DNA of 64,000 nt from Pelomonas caseinilytica (GTDB taxonomy: Bacteria > Pseudomonadota > Gammaproteobacteria > Burkholderiales > Burkholderiaceae_C), in NCBI RefSeq assembly GCF_021353235.1, contig NZ_JAJTWT010000005.1:62001-126000 (forward strand). Reading direction: 5' to 3'. A program made the position numbers and the translations under genes. How positions within the stretch are numbered: position 1 is the first letter of the stretch; each line of letters starts with the position of its first letter. This document shows, piece by piece, positions 1 to 8,500 of the stretch. The notes below the pieces were generated by a model, which saw only the letters and a list, made by a program, of their open reading frames with translations, was not told where the DNA came from and made no database searches.

Positions 1-37
1 TGAACGAAGTGTACGCGAAAGCGTCACTCCCAGTTCA

Positions 38-1219
38 TCACCCCACTCTTCGGCGCATTCCAGCAGCTTGGCGCAGGCGTTGCAGCCGCGGGCCGATGTG
101 CGGATCGCGCAGGCCCGCGCGCCACCAGTGGGCGACCACAACGCCAGTGAGCATGATGACCAAAGCGGCCAGGGCCACCGAAATCGCAAGCGCGCCTCGC
201 TTGGGCTTGCTCTTGTACTCAGGTACTCCTGCGGGATCGACGACCTGAATCGAGGAGCCCTCACGGCTCTCGTCCAGTCTTGCCATCTCGAACTGCTTCG
301 AAAACGCCTCGAAAAGACCCTCCTGGTACTTGTACTCTCGATAGGCCGCCACGTAGCCCGTGTCGCTGCGACCGCCATCGGACGTGCTCTCGAGCTTTCC
401 AGCCTGGATGCGCAAGGCCGAGAGCATCGTCAGCTGTTGCTGGACCTCTGGGGAGTTTTCCGCGAATGCCCGGCGCAAGGTCTGCAACCGGATCTCGGCA
501 GATGTGATTTCTGCCCGTATGCGGGCATAGGCTTCAGCCGCAGAGCGCGGCTCGGCCTTTAGCGCGCCGGCATCGAAGCCGCTACGCTGCAACGCTTCTT
601 GAGCCGATTGCAAGGCGGCGCGCGTTTGCTTCAGTTTGCCTTCATAGAAGGCACGGCGTTCTTGAGCTTCGCTGAGTACCAGTTCCGAACTCAGCCTGCG
701 GAGTTCCGCGACGTAATAGTTGGCAATGTCAGCGGCGAGTTGCGGCGATTGAGCGTCGACCTCAATCGTGATCAGCCCGTCTTTCTTGCCCAACGACACC
801 CGAGTGTTTTTCGCTAAAGTGGCCCTTGCACCGAAGCGGTAGCGCGCTTCATAAACTTTCATGAGATCGAATTTGTCGACGATCCGATCGGCGATATTGT
901 CGCTCTGCAGCAATGAAACGTATTGTTCCGCTGGGGACTTTGCAACCGCACCGCCCGTGAGACTCGAGAGTGCGCCCAGTGAGGCTGCCAACGAGCTGGT
1001 TGCGCTTTGCTGCTGGGGCGGAATGAACGTGGTTCGCGCCGTGAACGTAAGGGGTATTAGATAGCTTGCGCCGAGCGCGGCGGCACCTGCCAGGATCGTG
1101 ACGATCGCAATCAGCCCTTTGCGCGAGAGCCATATCATCAATACTTCGATGAAATCGATAGCGTTCGTCTTTTCTGAGGCATCCTCATTCATCTGGATTG
1201 AGTTGGATCGTTGATTCAC
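38..1219 (-). CDS. Wzz/GNVR-type polysaccharide chain-length determinant
   Basis: Inner-membrane polysaccharide co-polymerase of the Wzz family, expected to set chain length or assist export of an exopolysaccharide. A Wzz-type N-terminal segment leads into a first membrane helix at about residues 36-57. A long periplasmic coiled-coil region follows (Gln/Glu/Ala-rich, about 150-310), then a second helix at about 345-367. There is no C-terminal tyrosine-kinase domain, so it is the kinase-less form. The start used is a GTG 17 nt after the upstream gene; an ATG nine codons further in (1192) is equally possible, and neither has a clear Shine-Dalgarno. It follows the Wza-type exporter gene on the same strand, so the two probably form an operon. 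Confidence 0.85.
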   Translation of the reverse strand: MNQRSNSIQMNEDASEKTNAIDFIEVLMIWLSRKGLIAIVTILAGAAALGASYLIPLTFTARTTFIPPQQQSATSSLAASLGALSSLTGGAVAKSPAEQYVSLLQSDNIADRIVDKFDLMKVYEARYRFGARATLAKNTRVSLGKKDGLITIEVDAQSPQLAADIANYYVAELRRLSSELVLSEAQERRAFYEGKLKQTRAALQSAQEALQRSGFDAGALKAEPRSAAEAYARIRAEITSAEIRLQTLRRAFAENSPEVQQQLTMLSALRIQAGKLESTSDGGRSDTGYVAAYREYKYQEGLFEAFSKQFEMARLDESREGSSIQVVDPAGVPEYKSKPKRGALAISVALAALVIMLTGVVVAHWWRAGLRDPHIGPRLQRLRQAAGMRRRVG

Positions 1220-1236
1220 GTTGATTCGCAGCTGGC

Positions 1237-3162
1237 TTAATTCTTAAGCGTCTTCAAAGCAGCCGCACCCAGACCAAACTGATAAAGGATCTGCGTCCAG
1301 TCCTTAGCTTCCTGCATGAAGGTGGTCTTGTTCAGTTCTTCTGGCACAAACACGGTATCACCCGGCAACGCGGCCAAGTTGGACAACGTATTCCCGCCCA
1401 ACCAGCCGCTGCTGGATTGCCGGGCGCTGACGACGCTGCCGTTGGCCCGAAGCACGAACATGCTGGCCGTATCGGCGCCACGGGTGGGGCCGCCAGCCAG
1501 CTTGACGATGTCCTCGATCGAGTCGCCTGACTTGAGCAGGTAGCTGCCACCGTTGAAGACGCTGCCGAACACGCCGACGGTATTGGGGCGAGCCGGGATA
1601 TAGAGCCTGTCCCCGTCTTCGACCGCGAGCGCGGGCACTTCGCGGGAAGAGTCGGTCACGTCCAGCACGACGCGTCCCGTCGGACGCACCGCCCGTAGGC
1701 GCTCGATCAGTCGGGTCGTCCCAGCCTGTTTCTGCACTATGGCGGCGGCGTCCTCTGCGTTGCTGACTCTCTGGGTCGAGGTGTTGCGGGTGAAGTCCGT
1801 CTCCAGATCCCGCAGTGCTCGGTCGTACTGCACTTCCTGCACCTTGCGCACGCTTTCGCGAGACAGATCAGTACCGAACAAATAGGCCTGAGCGGTGAGT
1901 CCACCGGCGGCCTGCACGGCATCCACCAGCGTACTCGTCGGTGGCACCACATAGTCACCCGGCCGCACTACTTCACCCTCGATGCGGATCCGCTTGTACT
2001 GCTTGGCTTGCGGCAGCACCGCGGCCACACTGTTGAAGGCGCGAACGACGTCGCCGTTGTTCATGCGCTGGCCGCCGTCCCGGGGCAAGGCCAACTCGAC
2101 GACGCGACGGTCGTTGCGCTCGCTCAGACGTTCGACGGCGACGCGGCTCATGTCCGCCACAGTCGACAAGCCGCCGACGAAGCTGATCGCGTCGTTCACC
2201 GTCTCATTGCCCTTGAGTTCCACGATGGCCGGCCGGTTCACGCTGCCGATCAAAGCGACCTGGGCGCCGATGGGACCGATGTAGAGGACATCGTCGGCCT
2301 GCAGCGGCAGGTCGCCCTTCTTGTCGCCCTTCACCAGCAGGTCGTAGAGATCGAACTGACCAACGGCCTTGCCGCTGCGACGCAGTTCGATGTTGCGGAA
2401 GCTCCCGGCTGCGGAAGGTCCACCCGCCTGCACCAGGCCCGTCATGACGGTGGCCAGGCTGCTGACGCTGTAGGCGCCGGGGCGAGCCACGAAACCGGTC
2501 ACGTAGTAACGGATGCTGCGCAGGCGGCCGAGCGTGGCGCTCAGCTGGAAGTTCTTGAAGACCTGGCCGACGCGGCGCGTCAGCAGGTCGTTCAGGTCCG
2601 CGTGACGCACGCCGGCGACGACGACCGGGCCCACGCGGGGAATGACGATGCGGCCGGCGCGGTCTACGGTCAGCCGCAAATCGGCGTCCACCGAGCCCCA
2701 GATGGTCAGCTGGATCTCGTCGCCCAGGCCGACGACGTAGTCGGGCGGCACCTGGCGGTTGGCCTCGATGGAGGCGATGCTGCGGCTGGGCAGCATCAGG
2801 TCGCTGCCCAGGCGCTGGATGGGCATGCCGGCCAGTTCGCTGGCGTAGGCCTCGAATTCGCTCGGAGCCGGCGGCTTGGGCAACCCACCGCGCTGCCGGC
2901 CGTCGAGCAGGCTGTCTTCGCCCGCGGTGGAGCGGCTCGACTCATCGGTCGTGGACGGCCCACGCGCCGGATTGGCGCCCAGACGCACAGGACCCGTCGT
3001 CTGGTTGTCGGTATCCGTCGCGGGATCAATGGCGGCGGCCGAAGCGGGTGCGGCGCCTGCGAACAAGGCGGCCGCCAGGAGAGCGGTGAGAGGATGCCAG
3101 CGCAAGGGGATTACCAGTCGGTTGATCGGCATGACGGTGCGCCTGCCAAACAGGCGCGCCAT
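1237..3162 (-). CDS. Wza-type polysaccharide export protein with SLBB domains
   Basis: Outer-membrane or periplasmic polysaccharide export protein, 641 aa. A hydrophobic signal segment lies near the N terminus (LTALLAAALFAGAAPASA). A Poly_export domain begins near residue 140 (YVVGLGDEIQLTIWG), and several SLBB-type beta-grasp repeats follow (e.g. VTGFVARPGAYSV, IEGEVVRPGDYVVPP, VFGSVFNGGSYLLKSGD). It is longer than E. coli Wza because of the extra SLBB repeats, as is common in betaproteobacterial EPS loci. An in-frame ATG at 3132 gives a tighter signal peptide and may be the true start. It lies directly upstream of the Wzz-like gene. Confidence 0.88.
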   Translation of the reverse strand: MARLFGRRTVMPINRLVIPLRWHPLTALLAAALFAGAAPASAAAIDPATDTDNQTTGPVRLGANPARGPSTTDESSRSTAGEDSLLDGRQRGGLPKPPAPSEFEAYASELAGMPIQRLGSDLMLPSRSIASIEANRQVPPDYVVGLGDEIQLTIWGSVDADLRLTVDRAGRIVIPRVGPVVVAGVRHADLNDLLTRRVGQVFKNFQLSATLGRLRSIRYYVTGFVARPGAYSVSSLATVMTGLVQAGGPSAAGSFRNIELRRSGKAVGQFDLYDLLVKGDKKGDLPLQADDVLYIGPIGAQVALIGSVNRPAIVELKGNETVNDAISFVGGLSTVADMSRVAVERLSERNDRRVVELALPRDGGQRMNNGDVVRAFNSVAAVLPQAKQYKRIRIEGEVVRPGDYVVPPTSTLVDAVQAAGGLTAQAYLFGTDLSRESVRKVQEVQYDRALRDLETDFTRNTSTQRVSNAEDAAAIVQKQAGTTRLIERLRAVRPTGRVVLDVTDSSREVPALAVEDGDRLYIPARPNTVGVFGSVFNGGSYLLKSGDSIEDIVKLAGGPTRGADTASMFVLRANGSVVSARQSSSGWLGGNTLSNLAALPGDTVFVPEELNKTTFMQEAKDWTQILYQFGLGAAALKTLKN

Positions 3163-3234
3163 GTGAAATGGTGGGCGATTCTAGAGGCCTCGCCGTTGGC
3201 GAAGGCCGACGGGTGCCTCGGTAAACTGGAGCCG

Positions 3235-4326
3235 ATGTTGTATTTGCTCGTGTCCTTCTTCGTGGCGGCCGTGGTGACCCTGATGGTCATCCACTCCTCT
3301 CGCAGCCATGCGCATCTTTCGGCCGATGCCGACCTTTCCGGCCCGCAGAAGTTCCACGCCACCCCGGTCCCGCGCATCGGCGGAACGGGAATGTTCACCG
3401 GCCTGGTCTGTTGTGTCGGCGTCGCGGCCCTGACACACCGCCCGGATTGGAAGCTGGGGGCGCTTCTGCTGGTGTGCGGCCTGCCGGCCTTCGGCGCTGG
3501 TCTGGTCGAAGACTTCACCAAGCGCGTTTCGCCGGGTAAGCGTCTGCTGGCCACCGCGATCTCGGCGGGCCTGGGCATCTGGCTGCTCGGCGCGACCATC
3601 ACCAAGACCGACGTCCCGGGCCTGGATCTCCTCGTCTCCACCGCCGTCGGTGCGTGGATCGCCACCGTTTTCACCGTCGCCGGCGTCGCCAACTCCGTCA
3701 ACATCATCGACGGGTTCAACGGCCTGTCGTCGATGTGCGTGAGCCTGATGCTGCTCGTCTTCGCCTATGTGGCCTACCAGGTCGGCGACCTGCCGCTGAC
3801 GCTGTGGGCGTTGGCGGGCGTCGGTGCGGCGCTCGGCTTCTTCGTCTGGAACTTCCCGGCGGGCCTCATCTTCCTGGGCGACGGAGGGGCCTACTTCCTC
3901 GGCTTCTACCTCGCCGAGATCGGCATCCTGCTGATCGCCCGAAACCCCGACGTGTCGCCGCTCTTCCCGCTGATGGTCTGCATCTACCCGGTGTTCGAGA
4001 CGGTGTTCTCCATCTACCGGCGCAAGGTCGTGCGGTCCGTGCCGCCCGGGCTGCCGGACGGCATCCACCTGCATTCGCTGATCTACCGCCGCCTCATGCG
4101 CTGGGCCATCGGTGCGCGCGACGCGCGGCAGATGACGCGGCGCAATTCGATGACTGCACCCTATCTGTGGATGCTGTGCATCACCTCCCTGTTGCCGGCC
4201 CTGGCCTTCTGGGACTCCACCCCGATGATCGCCGCCTGCATGCTGCTCTTCGGGCTGACCTATGTGGCGCTGTACCGCCGCATCGTGCGCTTCAAGACGC
4301 CTAAATGGCTGGTCGTGACGCGCTGA
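3235..4326 (+). CDS. WecA/MraY-family undecaprenyl-phosphate sugar-1-phosphate transferase
   Basis: Polytopic glycosyltransferase family 4 enzyme, 363 aa. It should transfer a hexosamine-1-phosphate from a UDP-sugar to undecaprenyl phosphate and so start a lipid-linked glycan. About ten hydrophobic helices are visible. The family motifs are present: an early PVPRIGG loop, the NIIDGFNGL segment carrying catalytic Asp, the FLGDGGAYFLG motif, and a basic C-terminal loop with HLHSLIYRR. The ATG at 3235 begins MLYLLVSFF, a first membrane helix. The reading frame is open further upstream, but that is the shadow of the divergent export gene. It is divergent from the Wza/Wzz pair, with only about 70 bp between them for both promoters. 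Confidence 0.88.
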   Translation: MLYLLVSFFVAAVVTLMVIHSSRSHAHLSADADLSGPQKFHATPVPRIGGTGMFTGLVCCVGVAALTHRPDWKLGALLLVCGLPAFGAGLVEDFTKRVSPGKRLLATAISAGLGIWLLGATITKTDVPGLDLLVSTAVGAWIATVFTVAGVANSVNIIDGFNGLSSMCVSLMLLVFAYVAYQVGDLPLTLWALAGVGAALGFFVWNFPAGLIFLGDGGAYFLGFYLAEIGILLIARNPDVSPLFPLMVCIYPVFETVFSIYRRKVVRSVPPGLPDGIHLHSLIYRRLMRWAIGARDARQMTRRNSMTAPYLWMLCITSLLPALAFWDSTPMIAACMLLFGLTYVALYRRIVRFKTPKWLVVTR

Positions 4327-4364
4327 AACGCCTGGAAATGCCCACCCGGCGATAATCGCCGGCT

Positions 4365-5843
4365 ATGAGCGAAAACGCTTCCCCGTCCGTTCCGCCGGTT
4401 ATGGCGGACATCGAACCGGCGCCGCCGGCCCGTTTCGACACCCTTCCTCTCGATGCCAAGCTGCTCCGTGCGGTCGCCGATTCCGGCTACCTCACGATGA
4501 CGCCCATCCAGGCCAAGGCCATCCCCATCGTGCTTCAAGGGCGCGACGTCATGGGCGCCGCCCAGACCGGCACGGGCAAGACGGCTGCCTTTTCCATCCC
4601 GCTGCTGCAGCGCATGCTCAAGCACGAGAACCCGAGCGTCTCACCGGCCCGCCATCCGGTGAGGGCCCTCGTGCTGGCGCCGACGCGCGAGCTGGCCGAC
4701 CAGGTGGCCGACAACGTCAAGAAGTACGCCAAGCACACCCAGCTGCGCTCGGTCGTCGTGTTCGGCGGCGTCGACATGAAGCCCCAGACCGCCGCCCTCA
4801 AGGCCGGCGTCGAGGTGCTGATCGCCACGCCGGGCCGGCTGCTGGACCACATCGAGGCCAAGAACTGCGTGCTCAACCAGGTCGAGTACGTCGTGCTCGA
4901 CGAGGCCGACCGCATGCTGGACATCGGCTTCCTGCCAGACCTGCAGCGCATCCTGAGCTTCCTGCCCAAGGCGCGCCAGACCCTGCTGTTCTCGGCCACC
5001 TTCTCGCCTGAGATCAAGCGCCTGGCCCAGAGCTATCTGCAGGACCCCATCCTCGTCGAGACGGCCCGTCCCAACCAGACGGCCTCCACCGTCGAGCAGC
5101 GCTTCTACGGCGTGGACGACGACGACAAGCGCGCCGTCATCCGCCAGATCCTCAAGGACCGCGCCATCCGCCAGGCCATCGTCTTCGGCAACTCCAAGCT
5201 GGGCGTTGCCCGTCTGGCGCGTTCCTTCGAGCGCGACGGCCTGCGCACGGCGGCCCTGCACGGTGACAAGTCCCAGGACGAACGCCTCAAGTCACTCGAC
5301 GCGTTCAAGCGGGGCGAGGTGGACTTGCTCGTCGCCACCGACGTGGCCGCCCGGGGCCTGGACATCGCCGACCTGCCGGCCGTCTTCAATTTCGACGTGC
5401 CCTTCAACGCCGAGGATTACGTCCACCGCATCGGTCGCACCGGCCGCGCCGGCGCCTCGGGCCTCGCGGTGACGCTGGTGACCAAGTCCGACGCCCGCCT
5501 CGTGGCCGACATCGAGAAGCTCATCAAGCGCAAGATCGAGCTGGACAGCTTCGAGCTGGACAACGACCGCCCCCGCTTCGAGCGCCGCCGTCGCGAGGAG
5601 TCGCCCGAACGCGAGGACCGGCCGCAGCGTGCGACCAGCCCGGCGCTGCGCGCGCCCGTCGCCTCCGCCGACCCCTTCTTCGACAAGCCCTACGAAGCCA
5701 GCTCGCGCGACGAGCCGCCCGCCTGGGAAAAGGCCAAGGCCGCAGCTCCCGCCGCCAAGGGCCTGTCCAGCTACATCAAGCCCAAGAAGCAGGTCGCGGC
5801 GCTGTTCGGCGGCGGCAAGAAGCCGGCGCCCGCCGAGAGCTAA
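4365..5843 (+). CDS. rhlE: DEAD-box ATP-dependent RNA helicase, RhlE-like
   Basis: ATP-dependent RNA helicase, 492 aa, likely in ribosome assembly, RNA decay or cold adaptation. Two RecA-like domains show all motifs in order: Q-motif (TMTPIQAKAIP), Walker A (AQTGTGKT), PTRELA, TPGR, DEAD, SAT, VAARGLDI and HRIGRTGR. After about residue 390 comes a charged, disordered tail with Arg/Glu runs and then an Ala/Pro/Lys-rich end. RhlE, DbpA and SrmB are hard to separate by eye; the tail and the lack of a DbpA RNA-binding domain favour RhlE. Immediately after its stop lies the first copy (5850-5884) of the repeat that bounds the following accessory region. Confidence 0.88.
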   Translation: MSENASPSVPPVMADIEPAPPARFDTLPLDAKLLRAVADSGYLTMTPIQAKAIPIVLQGRDVMGAAQTGTGKTAAFSIPLLQRMLKHENPSVSPARHPVRALVLAPTRELADQVADNVKKYAKHTQLRSVVVFGGVDMKPQTAALKAGVEVLIATPGRLLDHIEAKNCVLNQVEYVVLDEADRMLDIGFLPDLQRILSFLPKARQTLLFSATFSPEIKRLAQSYLQDPILVETARPNQTASTVEQRFYGVDDDDKRAVIRQILKDRAIRQAIVFGNSKLGVARLARSFERDGLRTAALHGDKSQDERLKSLDAFKRGEVDLLVATDVAARGLDIADLPAVFNFDVPFNAEDYVHRIGRTGRAGASGLAVTLVTKSDARLVADIEKLIKRKIELDSFELDNDRPRFERRRREESPEREDRPQRATSPALRAPVASADPFFDKPYEASSRDEPPAWEKAKAAAPAAKGLSSYIKPKKQVAALFGGGKKPAPAES

Positions 5844-5849
5844 GCCCGC

Positions 5850-5884
5850 GGCGAAGACCGCGGGGACGCGGTCGGGCAGGGCGG
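5850..5884. repeat. Repeat copy A (35 bp) next to the rhlE stop
   Basis: This copy matches 32 of 35 bases of the 3' end of the SAM methyltransferase gene (copy C, near 8511-8545). Read on the minus strand it would encode GAALPDRVPAVFA, but unlike copies B and C it lacks the in-frame stop after that peptide. It is the left edge of the region carrying the sigma factor, transposase-like and XRE genes. Confidence 0.7.
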
Positions 5885-5949
5885 CGCCTTTCATGCTCCG
5901 TTCGGAGGGAGTGCCTGGGGCGGCAGTGACATGCTCCGTCGGAGGGTAG

Positions 5950-6441
5950 CTACCACTCCTCCATCCACGCCGTGAGCTCGAGCGTGGCCTTGGCGATTCG
6001 CTTGTGGACGGCGCTGACGCTGATGCCGTGAGCTCGGGCGATCTCGCTGTAGGGCAGGCCGTCGACCCGGTGCGACAGGAAGACGCTGCGCGTGGTCTCG
6101 CTCAGGCGGCTGAGGCCAACGCTCAGCCGCGCAAGGCGTTCCTTTGCCAGCACGATCGCCTCGGCTGTGGGCGCCAGGTCGATGAGCACGATTTCCTCTG
6201 CGAGAACCTCGTCTCCCCGCGTCACCTGCGCCCGGTGGGCGTCGATTGACAGGTTGAGCGCCGTGCGCATCAGGAAGGCCTCGGGCCGCTCGACAGCCTG
6301 CTCCTGCTCATAGCCGGCGAGCCGGACCCACGCCTCCTGCACGAGATCATCGGCATCCTGCTCGCTGCGCCCCCGGCGCATCAGCGCGCCGCGCACGCGC
6401 GCGAGGATCTCGCGCCAGTGCTTGGCGAGGTGCTCGGTCAT
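5950..6441 (-). CDS. FecI-type ECF sigma factor
   Basis: 163 aa sigma-70 family protein with region 2 (DADDLVQEAWVRL, then FLMRTALNLSIDAHR) and region 4 (LSETTRSVFLSHRVDGLPYSEIARAHGISVSAVHKRI). This is the FecI branch that usually directs iron-siderophore receptor genes. The usual partners, a FecR anti-sigma factor and a TonB receptor, are absent here. Instead its ATG overlaps by 4 bp (ATGA) the stop of an IS256-transposase-like ORF, so the two are probably co-translated. How it is controlled is therefore unclear; the neighbouring ORF or the XRE gene are candidates by position only. Confidence 0.85.
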   Translation of the reverse strand: MTEHLAKHWREILARVRGALMRRGRSEQDADDLVQEAWVRLAGYEQEQAVERPEAFLMRTALNLSIDAHRAQVTRGDEVLAEEIVLIDLAPTAEAIVLAKERLARLSVGLSRLSETTRSVFLSHRVDGLPYSEIARAHGISVSAVHKRIAKATLELTAWMEEW

Positions 6442-6995
6442 GTCGCGTACAAGCGCCGATCAGCTTTTTCAAGCGCCTGCGCGAGGAAGGCGGCGGCAGC
6501 GACCTCGTCCTCGAAGGGCGCCCGACGCCGGATCGCACGTGTGATGCTCTTGTGCAGGCGCTCTGCCGTTGTGGCGGCCGACTGAAGCACCACCCGTCGC
6601 TGACGGCCGCTGTCGGCTCCGGTGCGTAGGCGCAGGGCGTTGACACCGTCCGCGGCCGCGGACCATTGGACCGTGGGGTGCAGAGACGCGAAGTCGGCGA
6701 CGCGTTCGGCGGCGATCGCCGTGATTTGCTCGATTCCCCGCTTATGCAGGTCGTGCGCAACCTCGGCGAGGGGGGTCTGATCCGACCAGGCGCCAAGGAT
6801 TTCGTATTGGTCCTGCTCGAACAGTCCGACCGCCCAAAGCCAGCGAGCCTGTTCCACAGTGTCGCTATGGCGAATGGGCAGGTTCAGGACCTTGAACTCG
6901 GCGAACGCGTAGCGGCAACAGAGTGGTCTGCTGAGCCAGTCTGAGACTGGCGCGAATCGAGCGTGCGACAGGACCGTCGGCAGTTGAATGGCCAT
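6438..6995 (-). CDS. IS256/Mutator transposase-like protein, internally shortened
   Basis: 185 aa. The N-terminal half resembles the first strands of the Mutator (IS256) transposase catalytic domain: a WAVGL segment, YEILGAW, then L-x2-L-x2-RGIEQI and HPTVQ. The last ~45 residues resemble the IS256 C-terminal end (LHKSITRAIRRRAPFEDE...FLAQAL). The middle of a normal ~400 aa transposase is missing. The second-strand Asp is not present (AERVADF where SDG is expected), so catalysis is unlikely. The chosen ATG has a good GGGAG ribosome site; the frame runs further upstream without one. It is translationally coupled to the sigma factor gene. It could be a decayed transposase or a repurposed DNA-binding or regulatory protein. 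A second, truncated relative lies at 7664-7929. Confidence 0.55.
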   Translation of the reverse strand: MAIQLPTVLSHARFAPVSDWLSRPLCCRYAFAEFKVLNLPIRHSDTVEQARWLWAVGLFEQDQYEILGAWSDQTPLAEVAHDLHKRGIEQITAIAAERVADFASLHPTVQWSAAADGVNALRLRTGADSGRQRRVVLQSAATTAERLHKSITRAIRRRAPFEDEVAAAAFLAQALEKADRRLYAT

Positions 6996-7128
6996 GGAAG
7001 ATCTCCCATCAGCTCCGACATCTGCGGGGATGTCGGTGCAATCTGTTGACTGACGAGCCAACGATTCAGATTCTGGCGCAGGGCGACGTCTGGGGCAACC
7101 ATAAGTGTTGATTCGCAACTCAACAAAA

Positions 7129-7503
7129 ATGGCCGATCAACGACGTCCCCGGCAAAAGCTCGATGAGGCAGCTCAAGGTGAGCTGCCGGTTCGACTGGGA
7201 CGCAACCTGGCAGCGCGTCGCAAGGCGCTCGGACTGACGCAAGCCGGTGTAGCAGAGCGGCTCGGAGTCGATACGGAAACGCTGTCAAGGTTCGAGCGGG
7301 GCAAGCATGTGCCATCGCTGCTGACGCTTGAGCGGTTGGCGGCGGTTTTAGGCTCCACCTGCGGCGCATTGCTCGAAGAGGTGCCTCCGCAGCCGTCATC
7401 CGACGCGCTCATGATTGAAACGTGGCTTGCCGCCTTGAGTGCGAAGGACGCCGCTTTTGCGAGGCGCATGCTCAAGGCCTTCTGCGACCACCTCGCTCGT
7501 TGA
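7129..7503 (+). CDS. XRE-family HTH transcriptional regulator
   Basis: 124 aa cytoplasmic DNA-binding protein. A Cro/CI-type helix-turn-helix lies at about residues 23-80 (LGRNLAARRKALGLTQAGVAERLGVD, then TLSRFERGKHVPS). A short alpha-helical tail follows. The frame is open eight codons upstream, but the ATG at 7129 is the likely start. It is divergent from the transposase-like/sigma pair, with about 130 bp between the starts, so it probably controls that promoter and its own. A second XRE gene sits in the same position relative to the second transposase-like ORF. Confidence 0.8.
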   Translation: MADQRRPRQKLDEAAQGELPVRLGRNLAARRKALGLTQAGVAERLGVDTETLSRFERGKHVPSLLTLERLAAVLGSTCGALLEEVPPQPSSDALMIETWLAALSAKDAAFARRMLKAFCDHLAR

Positions 7504-7607
7504 TACGTCGCCGCGATCCTCCGCCGAACGCCGTAATCCATAGGCCAGATTGAAAGGGCTGCCGAAGGCGATTTCCCACCAATCGCTCTGTCGTTCAGTG
7601 CTACGCA

Positions 7608-7663
7608 AGGATCGCGAAGGCCGCAGGGATGCGGTCGGGCAGGGCGGTCGAGCCGCCCCGCTC
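7608..7663. repeat. Repeat copy B: duplicate of the SAM-methyltransferase gene 3' end
   Basis: About 56 bp. On the minus strand it encodes GGSTALPDRIPAAFAILA followed by TAG, matching the last 18 codons and stop of the methyltransferase gene (GGSAALPDRIPAVFAILG, stop) at 8501-8563. Identity is about 90%. The similarity of the second transposase-like ORF to its paralog stops exactly at this repeat. Confidence 0.8.
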
Positions 7664-7929
7664 TTTATGGCAATCTCCCTGATGTGCTCAATGCCCCGTG
7701 CGCATAGGTCCCGGGCCGCGTGAGCAAGCGCGGCGCGCGCCGGCCAGGCGCCCAGGATCTCGTACTCGCTCTGCTTGAAGAGTCTGAGCGCCCAGCGCCA
7801 CGCGAGGTGTTTGACCGCATCGCCATCCCGGATGGGCAGACGCAGGGTTTTGAACTTGGCGAAGACGTAACGTCGGCAGAGCGGCCTGTCGAGCCAGGAC
7901 GTGTTTTGCTGAACAGGGATCTTGCTCAT
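7664..7929 (-). pseudogene. Truncated second IS256-transposase-like ORF
   Basis: The first ~90 residues are clearly paralogous to the product of 6438-6995: RPLCRRYVFAKFKTLRLPIR against RPLCCRYAFAEFKVLNLPIR, both with YEILGAW and RGIE-I. A GAGG ribosome site precedes the ATG at 7929. Similarity ends at repeat B; the open frame continues to 7396 through unrelated sequence antisense to the first XRE gene, so the real gene is taken as truncated at about 7664. No sigma factor gene accompanies this copy. Confidence 0.6.
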
Positions 7930-8008
7930 CGCCACCTCAACTGAGGGCTAGATAGATGACAGCATATATGCCGTGGCCTGATCATGCAACGCCTGCGAAC
8001 CTCGTTGG

Positions 8009-8326
8009 GTGGCTCCGGCAAAAGTTCCTCTCAAACGCACGACGGTCCGTGCGACGCCACGGTCTGACTCGTTTGACCCTTCAGTGGCAAAAGCCTGTGG
8101 GACGGTTCTGCGGGCCATGCGCCTCGAACGTGGTGTGGCCCAAGACGCCTTTGCCCTGTTGGCGGGCATTGACCGCTCGTATTACGGCAAGCTCGAGCGA
8201 GGCGAGCGTCAGCCTTCGATCGCAGTCCTGCTCAAGTGCGCCACCGCGTTCGCGGAGTCTGGCGCGGCGTTGATGGCGGCGATTGAGCGCGAGCTGGTGG
8301 CTGTCCGTCGTGCGCCCAACGCGTAG
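8009..8326 (+). CDS. XRE-family HTH transcriptional regulator (second copy)
   Basis: 105 aa. A helix-turn-helix of Cro/CI type occupies about residues 33-85 (LRAMRLERGVAQDAFALLAGIDRSYYGKLERGERQPSI). It is only distantly similar to the XRE protein at 7129-7503 but holds the same position: divergent from a transposase-like ORF, about 80 bp between starts. The basic N-terminal 30 residues are not part of the usual fold, so a later start is possible. The 174 bp after it (8327-8500) contain nothing I recognise. Confidence 0.75.
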   Translation: MAPAKVPLKRTTVRATPRSDSFDPSVAKACGTVLRAMRLERGVAQDAFALLAGIDRSYYGKLERGERQPSIAVLLKCATAFAESGAALMAAIERELVAVRRAPNA

Positions 8327-8500
8327 TAGTGCTGCTGCCTTGGGGCTGTGCGCCTACTTTGATCTCAGACGTGCCCCCTCTGCAAAAGGCGGCTCCGGTG
8401 CCGGGTCTGCGCTGGCGGCCGAGGTGCCGGCATCACGGGTCACGGTGCGCTTACATGCGATGCCAGGGCTAGTGCATAGCTCCCCAACGGCACGAAGCGC

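Noticed and set aside
2008-3234. Long open frame on the plus strand running into the WecA-like gene
   Set aside because: It is antisense to the Wza-type gene and shows no protein-like sequence; only the part from 3235, which begins with a membrane helix, is real.
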